Notes under the pieces: model-generated
The model's input: the letters and a program-made list of their open reading frames with translations, nothing else
Databases searched by the model: none
Told to the model about the DNA's origin: nothing
NCBI GenBank assembly: GCA_025464925.1
Contig: JAODMS010000073.1
Location: forward strand, 1-6,529
Reading direction: 5' to 3'
DNA from: Arthrobacter sp.
Lineage (GTDB): Bacteria > Actinomycetota > Actinomycetes > Actinomycetales > Micrococcaceae
DNA length: 6,529 nucleotides
Made by a program: the position numbers and the translations under genes
Shown here: piece after piece, positions 1-5,400 of the stretch
Numbering within the stretch: position 1 is the stretch's first letter
How the letters are laid out: each line of letters opens with the position of its first letter

Positions 1-854
1 ACGACAACCTGTATACCAACGTGATGGCGCGCTTCAACCTGCGGGCCGCCGCGGCGCTGGACCACCCGGAGATCGACGACGCCGAACGCCAGCTCTGGGA
101 GCAGGCCGCCAACCGCATGCAGCTGCCGTTCGACGAGGACCTGCAGGTGCACTCGCAGGACAACGACTTCATGACCCTGGAGCCGTGGGACTGGAGCATG
201 CCACGGTCCAAGTACCCGCTGCTGCTCAACTTCCACCCGCTGGTGATCTACCGGCACCAGGTTCTCAAGCAGGCAGACACCGTGCTGGCCATGTTTCTGC
301 AGTGGCAGGACTTCACGGCCGAGGAGAAGCGCCGCGCTTTCGATTTCTATGACCCGATCACCACGGGCGACTCCACCCTGTCCGCCTGCGTTCAAGGCAT
401 CATGGCGGCCGAGGTGGGCTATGGCCCGGCTGCGCTGGAGCACTTCACCCACGCGCTGTTCATCGACATGGATGACACCCACGGCAACACGATCGATGGC
501 GTGCACATCGCCTCTGCCGGCGGCGTCTGGAGCTCGCTGGTGAGCGGCTTCGCCGGCCTCCGTGACCAGGGCGCGGTGCCGTATTTCGATCCCCGGCTGC
601 CCGTCGAATGGGACGGACTCGAGTTCCACCTGAAGCTTCAGGGCCGGCTGCTGCACGTGGAACTGGACCCGGCGTCCATCCGCCTGAGCGTCCGGGAAGG
701 CGATCCGCTGCAAGTCGACGTGCGCGGCGAATTGTTCACCGTCGGAAGCGAGCCGGTGCAGGTGCCGCTGGCTCCGGTGGCGGCCCCCGAGCCCACGGTC
801 TTCCCCAGCGGACTTCCGACGGCATCCATCCCGGTGGTGCGCGCCAGCGCCTGA
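1..854 (+). CDS. Glycoside hydrolase family 65 protein, C-terminal part (5' end outside window)
   Basis: This is the last roughly 284 codons of a GH65 enzyme, a family that cleaves alpha-glucosides such as trehalose, maltose or kojibiose by phosphorolysis or hydrolysis. It is presumably cytoplasmic. The reading frame is open from the left edge (frame beginning at base 3) with DNLYTNVMARFNLRAA, the segment that in this family directly follows the GPDEYHE-type motif with the general-acid Glu; that residue should therefore lie just outside the window. Visible family blocks are KQADTVLAMFL (bases about 267-299), FYDPITTGDSTLSACVQ (about 345-395), and DGVHIASAGGVWSSLVSGFAGLRD (about 495-566). A C-terminal beta-rich domain, WDGLEFHLKLQGRLLHVEL, starts near base 609. 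The internal GTG/ATG at 21/24 are not the real start. The loop that often reads THxSSLS in maltose and kojibiose phosphorylases is TTGDSTLS here (360-383), a form I associate with actinobacterial GH65 trehalase-type proteins. The exact substrate cannot be settled from this fragment. The gene converges on the MFS gene. Confidence 0.9.
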   Translation, partial: DNLYTNVMARFNLRAAAALDHPEIDDAERQLWEQAANRMQLPFDEDLQVHSQDNDFMTLEPWDWSMPRSKYPLLLNFHPLVIYRHQVLKQADTVLAMFLQWQDFTAEEKRRAFDFYDPITTGDSTLSACVQGIMAAEVGYGPAALEHFTHALFIDMDDTHGNTIDGVHIASAGGVWSSLVSGFAGLRDQGAVPYFDPRLPVEWDGLEFHLKLQGRLLHVELDPASIRLSVREGDPLQVDVRGELFTVGSEPVQVPLAPVAAPEPTVFPSGLPTASIPVVRASA

Positions 855-867
855 GGCACCCCTCTTG

Positions 868-903
868 CCCGACCCCCGCGCCCTGGACGGCCCGGGGGTC
901 GGG
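868..903. terminator. Perfect 11-bp inverted repeat, likely bidirectional terminator
   Basis: CCCGACCCCCG (868-878) is the exact reverse complement of CGGGGGTCGGG (893-903), with a 14-nt loop. It sits between the stop codons of two convergent genes (854 on + and 908 on -), where it could stop transcription from either side. There is no T-run after the stem on either strand, so it would be a U-tract-less terminator of the kind common in high-GC actinobacteria. The terminator function is inferred from position and symmetry. Confidence 0.65.
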
Positions 904-907
904 GCCG

Positions 908-2209
908 TTAACTGCTCAGGATGCCTTTCCTGGCGCCTCGGTCCAGGGGGTGCGCGAGTTCGTCCGCGGGCATCCGCGCGATGAGAAGCGCGATCACGGC
1001 CATGACGGGGCACACGGCACCGGCTACCAAGAAGATGAGCCACAGGGGCAGCACCTCGGCGGCCGGCCCTGCGAAGGCCATGGAAACCGGCATAAGGGCC
1101 AGTGAGACGAAGAAATCCAGGCTGGAGACCCGGCCCAGCAGGTGCGGGGGGACCCGGCGCTGCAGCAACGTCCCCCAGATGACCATGCCCACCCCGCCGG
1201 TCGCGCCAAAGACGAACAGGGCTGCAGCCACGGCCCAAAAGCTGTCCAGCATTCCGACGGCGGCGATGGGCAGGCTGCCCGCGCCCCACGCAACCATCAT
1301 CACGGTGAGGTAGCGCCGCGGGAGCGGAAGGGAAGCCGTCGCCAGCGAGGCCACGGCGCCGCCGACGCCCATGATGGCGAGCAGGAAGCCGAACATGCGC
1401 GAATCACCGCCCAGCTGGTCGCGGACCACGAACGGCACAAGGACCTCGATGGGTCCGATCAGGAACAGCACGGAGATGCAGGCCCAGAGCAGCGTCCACA
1501 GGAGCCAGGGCGTCCGGACCGTGTAGCTCACCCCCTCGCGGAGGTCGTGCAACAGGGAGGTCTTGGCGCGCACAACGGCCGCATCGGCGGCCGCGCTGCC
1601 GCCGGCGCCCGCCGGGCCGGCTCGGCGCCCGAGGAGGTTCAAGACGCCGAACGCCAGCAGATGGCACGCCGCCACCCCGGTCACCGCATGCGAGGGGGAC
1701 AGGGCCGCCACCAGAATGCCTGCCACGGCAGGACCGGCGGCCTGCTGCAGGATGGGCCGCATGGTCCCTTCCATGCCGTTGGCCGCCAGCAGGTCCTCCG
1801 GGGGCAGGATCCGGGGCAGGATGGCCGAGTAGGCGGGAAAGAAGAATGCCGCCCCGACGCCCAGCACGAACGCCCCGAATGCCAGATGCCAAAGTTGCAG
1901 CCAACCCAGCAGGGCCAGCCCGCTGACGGTGGCGATCACGGCGAGATTGGCTCCCTCGACCGCAATGATCAGGAGCCGCTGCGGGATACGGTCCGCTGCG
2001 ATGCCTCCCACCAGCACGAAGGCCACCAGCCCCACGCTGCCCGCCGCAGCCACGAGCGAAAGTTCCAGCGGGCCTCCGCCGAGGTGGATCACTTCATAGA
2101 CCATGGCCACGGCCCACATTCCGGAACCGAAAATCGAGATGGCCAATGCGGTAATCAGCACCCGGTATTCCCGGTGCGCGAACGGTCGGAGTGCTCTCAG
2201 TGCGCGCAT
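908..2209 (-). CDS. Major facilitator superfamily transporter, probable drug/metabolite exporter
   Basis: This is a 433-residue inner-membrane carrier with about 12 hydrophobic segments, the usual MFS length. The cytoplasmic loop between TM2 and TM3 carries the MFS signature GGIAADRIPQR (about residues 68-78; Asp73, Arg74, Arg78). The central hydrophilic loop, about residues 194-230, is Gly/Ala-rich and separates the two six-helix halves. In the second half, WGTLLQRRVPPHLLGRVSSLDFF (about 345-367) matches the block seen in the EntS/macrolide-efflux (MFS_3-like) branch, which suggests proton-driven export; the substrate cannot be told. The ATG at 2209 has no Shine-Dalgarno sequence, but a TAGACT hexamer ends 6 nt before it, which suits a leaderless start. 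The gene stands alone: it converges on the GH65 gene and diverges from the EcsC-like gene. No adjacent regulator gene is visible, so its inducer is unknown. Confidence 0.9.
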   Translation of the reverse strand: MRALRALRPFAHREYRVLITALAISIFGSGMWAVAMVYEVIHLGGGPLELSLVAAAGSVGLVAFVLVGGIAADRIPQRLLIIAVEGANLAVIATVSGLALLGWLQLWHLAFGAFVLGVGAAFFFPAYSAILPRILPPEDLLAANGMEGTMRPILQQAAGPAVAGILVAALSPSHAVTGVAACHLLAFGVLNLLGRRAGPAGAGGSAAADAAVVRAKTSLLHDLREGVSYTVRTPWLLWTLLWACISVLFLIGPIEVLVPFVVRDQLGGDSRMFGFLLAIMGVGGAVASLATASLPLPRRYLTVMMVAWGAGSLPIAAVGMLDSFWAVAAALFVFGATGGVGMVIWGTLLQRRVPPHLLGRVSSLDFFVSLALMPVSMAFAGPAAEVLPLWLIFLVAGAVCPVMAVIALLIARMPADELAHPLDRGARKGILSS

Positions 2210-2215
2210 GGGACC

Positions 2216-2221
2216 AGTCTA
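2216..2221 (-). promoter_or_regulatory. -10 element of the MFS gene, leaderless layout
   Basis: TAGACT (read on the - strand, 2221 to 2216) fits the actinobacterial TANNNT -10 consensus. It is followed by six bases (GGTCCC) and then the ATG at 2209, so transcription would begin at or very near the A of the start codon. A weak -35 candidate, TGGACC, lies at 2242-2237 with a 15-nt spacer, somewhat short. No Shine-Dalgarno sequence precedes the ATG. Confidence 0.5.
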
Positions 2222-2260
2222 AACGCGCTCCATGGCGGTCCACCCGGCAGGAGCGTGGCC

Positions 2261-2266
2261 TAGTGT
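2261..2266 (+). promoter_or_regulatory. Candidate -10 element for the EcsC-like/pxpA operon
   Basis: TAGTGT matches TANNNT in the 145-bp divergent gap. It would start a transcript at about 2273, giving a leader of roughly 82 nt before the start codon at 2355. The leader contains a small hairpin, CAGCC-GCA-GGCTG (2280-2292). No convincing -35 is visible at the expected distance (about 2238-2243), so this is a weak call. Apart from this and the MFS promoter, I see nothing else in the gap. Confidence 0.3.
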
Positions 2267-2343
2267 TAAGACGTGATGGCAGCCGCAGGCTGTCCCGAAG
2301 GTAAGCAAGCACAATCCAGCCAGACTGCAGTTCCGGTTCCGAC

Positions 2344-2349
2344 GAGAGG
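2344..2349 (+). promoter_or_regulatory. Ribosome binding site of the EcsC-like gene
   Basis: GAGAGG lies 5 nt before the ATG at 2355. It fixes this start over the in-frame codons further downstream, such as Met9 at 2379. Confidence 0.7.
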
Positions 2350-2354
2350 CGATA

Positions 2355-3197
2355 ATGGCCAAGCGCAGCAACCCGGCAATGAAGATTGCACAGAAGACCG
2401 CCCACAAGACGATGTTCGACGCCGAAGGCAAGCCGAAACGGGGCGTCCACAACGTGCTCCTGCGCGCGGTGGAAGTCCAGCGGCCGCTGGTGCTGGCCAA
2501 CATCCGGCGGCTCCAGCGGAAAAATCCGCAGGCCACGGCGGCGCAGCTGGCGGCGCAGCTGGAGCGCGACTACCTGCTGGCGGTCACCGCCGGCGGGGCA
2601 CTGGTGGGCGGTTCCGCCGTGATCCCCGGCATCGGGACCGTGGCTGGCTTGGGCCTTTCGGCCGTCGCCACCGTCGGTTTCCTCGAAGCCACCGCCCTGT
2701 TCGCCACCTCCCTCGCGGAGCTCCACGGCGTGCGGATGGTGGATCCGGACAAGGCCAGCACCCTCGTCATGGCCATCATGCTGGGCGAAGAGGGCAGCGC
2801 GCTGCTGAGCTCGCTGAGCGGCCAGGCAGCGGGTCAGGGCAAGGGACCCACGCAGGCGTGGGGATCCGCTTTCGCCCGGCGGGTCCCGCTGGCCAGCTTC
2901 GGTTCGGTGCGGGAGCGGATCCAGCGGGCGTTCCTGCGGAACCTGATTCGGCGCCAGGGCTCGGCCCTGCTGGGACGGGCATTGCCCTTCGGCATCGGCG
3001 CCGTGGTCGGCGGTGTCGGTAACCGCGTGATGGGACGCGCCGTGATCGCCAACGCCCAGGCAGCCTTCGGACCCATGCCGGACACGATTCCGGGGGAGCT
3101 GCGGACCGGTGCGGGCTGGCCTGCTCCGCCGTCCGGTACATCTGCAAACACCGAAAATACTGTGCGGGAGGGCAAAATCTATGGATCTCAACGCTGA
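2355..3197 (+). CDS. EcsC-like membrane-associated protein of unknown function
   Basis: The product has 280 residues and I cannot assign it a biochemical role. The N-terminus is basic (MAKRSNPAMKIAQKTAHK). Residues about 76-122 form a hydrophobic Gly/Ala-rich stretch around VIPGIGTVAGLGLSAVATVGFLEATALFATSLAELHGV, followed by a short helix with DPDKASTLVMAIMLGEEGS. A basic linker (about 175-203) leads to a second hydrophobic block, LLGRALPFGIGAVVGGVGNRVMGRAVIANAQAAFG (about 205-239). This order, a Pro-Gly hairpin followed by an 'AxxxG' helix and then a late 'P-x-GA-x-x-G-x-x-N' block ending in 'A..F', resembles the EcsC family; the match is by eye and tentative. The tail after 240 is hydrophilic and its final codons include the ribosome binding site and first bases of pxpA. 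The start at 2355 has a good Shine-Dalgarno site. The 17-bp overlap with pxpA implies co-translation and possibly related function. Confidence 0.85.
   Translation: MAKRSNPAMKIAQKTAHKTMFDAEGKPKRGVHNVLLRAVEVQRPLVLANIRRLQRKNPQATAAQLAAQLERDYLLAVTAGGALVGGSAVIPGIGTVAGLGLSAVATVGFLEATALFATSLAELHGVRMVDPDKASTLVMAIMLGEEGSALLSSLSGQAAGQGKGPTQAWGSAFARRVPLASFGSVRERIQRAFLRNLIRRQGSALLGRALPFGIGAVVGGVGNRVMGRAVIANAQAAFGPMPDTIPGELRTGAGWPAPPSGTSANTENTVREGKIYGSQR
3166..3172 (+). promoter_or_regulatory. Ribosome binding site of pxpA, inside the upstream gene
   Basis: GGGAGGG lies 8 nt before the ATG at 3181, within the last codons of the EcsC-like gene. It decides the pxpA start: the open frame extends upstream past 3109, but family proteins begin with the DLNxDxGE block encoded immediately after 3181. 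Confidence 0.85.
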
Positions 3198-3930
3198 TCT
3201 CGGGGAGTCCTTCGGCGCCTGGACCATGGGTGACGACGCTGCCATGCTCCGGCTCGTCACCAGCGCCAGCGTCGCCTGCGGGTTTCACGCCGGGGACCCG
3301 GTGACCATGCTGGACAGCTGCCGGGTCGCCTATGAACTCGACGTGCGGGTCGGCGCCCATATCGGCTACCGTGACCTCGCCGGCTTCGGCCGCCGCTCCA
3401 TGGACATGTCCTTCGACGAGCTCTTCGGCGATGTCCTCTACCAGCTCGGGGCGCTGGACGGGGTGGCGCACGCAGTGGGTTCTTCGGTGGACTACGTCAA
3501 GGCACACGGAGCCCTCTACAACCGGACGGTGCACGACGCCGAACAGGCCTCGGCCGTGGTCGCGGCCATGCAGGCCTATGATCCCGGACTGCCCATCCTG
3601 GGTCTGCCCGGCTCGGCGCTGCTGCAATTCGCCCGCGAAGCCGGCCATCCCGTCTTCCATGAGGCCTTCGTGGACCGGGCGTACCTGCCGGACGGCACGC
3701 TGGTGCCGCGTTCGCAGGAAGGCGCCCTGCTGCACGACGTCGGGCAGATCGCCGAGCGGGCGGTGCGCATGGCGCTCAAGGGCGAAGTTCTGGCCATCGA
3801 CGGCACGGTGGTCCGGATCGAGCCGCACTCCCTGTGCATCCACGGCGACACTCCGGGTGCGGTCGGGGTGGCCGCCGCGGTCCGTGCCGCGTTGGAAGAC
3901 GCCGGCGTGGAATTGGAAAGTTTTGCCTGA
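3181..3930 (+). CDS. pxpA: 5-oxoprolinase subunit A (LamB/YcsF family)
   Basis: PxpA works with PxpB and PxpC as an ATP-dependent 5-oxoprolinase that opens 5-oxo-L-proline, a spontaneous glutamine/glutamate cyclisation product, to L-glutamate in the cytoplasm. The 249-residue product is full length for the family (about 250). Conserved blocks appear in order: MDLNADLGESFG (1-12), ASVACGFHAGDP (29-40), VGAHIGYRDLAGFGRR (57-72), YVKAHGALYN (105-114), EAFVDRAYLPDGTLVPRSQEGALLHD (161-186) and SLCIHGDTPGA (217-227). Two positions depart from the commonest form: GAHPGYPDL is GAHIGYRDL, and VKPHGALYN is VKAHGALYN. I believe both occur in other actinobacterial members, and the His, Asp and Gly residues of the motifs are kept. 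pxpA overlaps the upstream EcsC-like gene by 17 bp, implying translational coupling. No pxpB or pxpC lies in this window; downstream is a convergent unrelated gene, so partner subunits must be encoded elsewhere or be absent. Confidence 0.95.
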   Translation: MDLNADLGESFGAWTMGDDAAMLRLVTSASVACGFHAGDPVTMLDSCRVAYELDVRVGAHIGYRDLAGFGRRSMDMSFDELFGDVLYQLGALDGVAHAVGSSVDYVKAHGALYNRTVHDAEQASAVVAAMQAYDPGLPILGLPGSALLQFAREAGHPVFHEAFVDRAYLPDGTLVPRSQEGALLHDVGQIAERAVRMALKGEVLAIDGTVVRIEPHSLCIHGDTPGAVGVAAAVRAALEDAGVELESFA

Positions 3931-3998
3931 CCGGGGCTGACGAACGGGCATTTTCACCATTGCCGGAAGCGGGCTGTGGAACGGCGTGCTGGTCAGGC
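3925..3998. repeat. Spaced inverted repeat between convergent pxpA and DUF445 genes
   Basis: GCCTGACC (3925-3932, spanning the pxpA stop codon) is the reverse complement of GGTCAGGC (3991-3998). The arms are 8 bp and 58 bp apart. A small GGCA/TGCC stem (3947-3950 with 3961-3964) and the palindrome GGGCGCCC (4000-4007) lie inside or next to it. The structure may help end the two converging transcripts, but the long loop and lack of a T-run make this uncertain; chance is possible. No stronger terminator is visible in the 79-bp gap. Confidence 0.3.
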
Positions 3999-4009
3999 CG
4001 GGCGCCCTG

Positions 4010-5350
4010 CTAACCGAACAGGAAGTGCGCCACCGCGAAAATGACGAGTCCGGCAAGGGCCCCCACCACGGTGCCGTTGATTCGGATGAACTGAAGGTCC
4101 TTGCCCACCTGGAGCTCGATCTTCTGCGAGGTTTCCTCGGCGTCCCAGCGGGACACGGTATCGGTGATGACCCCGGCGATATCCGAGCGGTACGTCTTCA
4201 CGAGATATCCCGCGGCATCGCCGATCCAGGCGTTCACCTTGCCGGCCAGTTCAGGATCAACCACCAGGCGCGTACCGAAGTCGTGCACGGCAGCCTTGAA
4301 CTTGACGGTCAGCTCGCTGTGGGGATCATCGACGGCGGAGAGCAGCGCCGCCTTGATGGTGCCCCAGGTGCGGGAGGCGAGTTCCCTGACCTCGGGGTCA
4401 CCGAGCACCTGCGCCTTGATGCCCTCGGCCCTGGCGATCATGACGGGATCACGCTGGAGGTCCCGGGCCAGCTCCGTGAGATACGTGTCGATGGACTGGC
4501 GGACCTGGTGCTGCGGATCGGTCTGCACTGCCCGGGTGAACTTCAGGATCTCCACATAGACCTTGTCACCCACGAGGCCGTCCACGAACTGCGGAACCCA
4601 CTGCGGGGAGCGGTCCGTCACCAGCCTGCTGACGGTCTCATGGTTGTCCCGCACCCAGTCCACTGTGCGGTCGACCAGAAGGTCCACGAGCGTGTGGTGG
4701 TGGCCGTCGGCAAAAATCCGCTCGGCCAGCCGGCCCACCGGGGGTCCCCACGGCGGAGTGAGCAAATGCTTGCGCACCATGCCTTCAATCACGACCTGGA
4801 CGTCGTCGTCGTTCAGAACCTTGAACGCGCCGCGGATGAAAGCGGCACCCTCCTTGGCGACGCGCTCGGCGCCGCCGGGCCCGGAGAGCCACGCGCCCGC
4901 CTTCCGTGCGATGTCCATGGAGGCCAGTTTCTCCTGGACCACCTGCTCCGAGAGGAAGTTAGTCTCCACGAATTCGCCCAGCGAGGCGCCAATCTGGTCC
5001 TTGCGGTTCGGGATGATGGCGGTGTGCGGGATTTTGATACCCATTGGGTACTTGAACAGGGCCGTCACTGCGAACCAGTCGGCGAGGGCGCCCACCATGC
5101 CGCCCTCGGCCGCGGCCCGGACGTATTCGAGCCACGGATACTGCTTCTGCAGGGCGAAGGCGACGACGAAGATGATGGCCATCACGACCAGCAGGGCCAG
5201 GGCCAACAGCTTCATCCTGCGCAGCGCCGCCGCTTTTTCTGCGTCGCTGGACGCCGCGACCTGGCGGTCGGCCGGGTCGGGGGGCTGAACTCCGGCCCGC
5301 GGGCGTGCTGTCTGGCCGGGTCGGGTACTTGCCTCAGTGTTCACCTGCAT
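4010..5350 (-). CDS. DUF445 family membrane protein
   Basis: The 446-residue protein belongs to the DUF445 (YjiN-like) family, whose biochemical role is unknown. A hydrophilic, Pro/Arg/Ala-rich N-terminus of about 45 residues precedes a transmembrane helix (about 47-67, LKLLALALLVVMAIIFVVAF-like). The family hallmark follows at about 79-121: AAEGGMVGALADWFAVTALF and IPHTAIIPNRKDQIG. A long, mostly helical soluble region (about 125-420) is thought to be rich in amphipathic helices. The C-terminus holds the second hallmark, DLQFIRINGTVVGALAGLVIFAVAHFLFG (about 418-446), with a second membrane segment. Both family ends are intact, so the gene is full length. The start at 5350 has no Shine-Dalgarno sequence but a TAGGCT hexamer ends 6 nt upstream, supporting a leaderless start. 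The gene is a single unit between the convergent pxpA and divergent GDPD genes, which gives no functional clue beyond the shared promoter gap. Confidence 0.92.
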   Translation of the reverse strand: MQVNTEASTRPGQTARPRAGVQPPDPADRQVAASSDAEKAAALRRMKLLALALLVVMAIIFVVAFALQKQYPWLEYVRAAAEGGMVGALADWFAVTALFKYPMGIKIPHTAIIPNRKDQIGASLGEFVETNFLSEQVVQEKLASMDIARKAGAWLSGPGGAERVAKEGAAFIRGAFKVLNDDDVQVVIEGMVRKHLLTPPWGPPVGRLAERIFADGHHHTLVDLLVDRTVDWVRDNHETVSRLVTDRSPQWVPQFVDGLVGDKVYVEILKFTRAVQTDPQHQVRQSIDTYLTELARDLQRDPVMIARAEGIKAQVLGDPEVRELASRTWGTIKAALLSAVDDPHSELTVKFKAAVHDFGTRLVVDPELAGKVNAWIGDAAGYLVKTYRSDIAGVITDTVSRWDAEETSQKIELQVGKDLQFIRINGTVVGALAGLVIFAVAHFLFG

Positions 5351-5356
5351 GTGCCA

Positions 5357-5362
5357 AGCCTA
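5357..5362 (-). promoter_or_regulatory. -10 element of the DUF445 gene, leaderless layout
   Basis: TAGGCT (- strand, 5362 to 5357) matches TANNNT and is followed by exactly six bases before the ATG at 5350. A -35 candidate, CTGACC, lies at 5387-5382 with a 19-nt spacer; it differs from TTGACC at one base. This -35 is one base away from the -10 of the divergent GDPD gene, so the two promoters are likely to compete for RNA polymerase. Confidence 0.55.
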
Positions 5363-5388
5363 GTCCCGCATTGGCAGGGGCGGTCAGC

Positions 5389-5394
5389 TAACGT
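5389..5394 (+). promoter_or_regulatory. -10 element of the GDPD gene, leaderless layout
   Basis: TAACGT matches TANNNT and is followed by exactly six bases (GTCACC) before the ATG at 5401. There is no Shine-Dalgarno sequence. No good -35 is present at 17-19 nt; TTGGCA (5371-5376) resembles one but sits only 12 nt upstream, too close for a standard promoter. Confidence 0.5.
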
Positions 5395-5400
5395 GTCACC

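Noticed and set aside
1142..2263. + strand open frame (about 373 codons) opposite the MFS gene
   Set aside because: The translation is a polar His/Gln/Gly/Arg-rich string without motifs, while the opposite strand encodes a clean 12-TM MFS protein.
2273..3022. + strand frame with a GTG at 2273 exactly six bases after TAGTGT, which could be a leaderless start
   Set aside because: The spacing is tempting, but the frame runs for 249 codons out of register through the EcsC-like gene and gives low-complexity Gly/Ala/Arg sequence. The hexamer is better read as the -10 of the 2355 gene.
3109..3180. Upstream extension of pxpA to a start at 3109
   Set aside because: The extra 24 residues have no family counterpart, and a strong Shine-Dalgarno site (3166-3172) points to the ATG at 3181, where the conserved DLNxDxGE block begins.
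2094..3260. - strand open frame (about 388 codons) running from inside the MFS gene across the divergent gap
   Set aside because: It reads an alternative frame of the MFS gene and antisense of the EcsC-like gene. No motif is seen and no start signal precedes it.
2776..4056. - strand open frame (about 426 codons) opposite the EcsC-like and pxpA genes
   Set aside because: It spans two real, motif-supported genes on the + strand; the composition is that of an antisense frame and there is no family resemblance.
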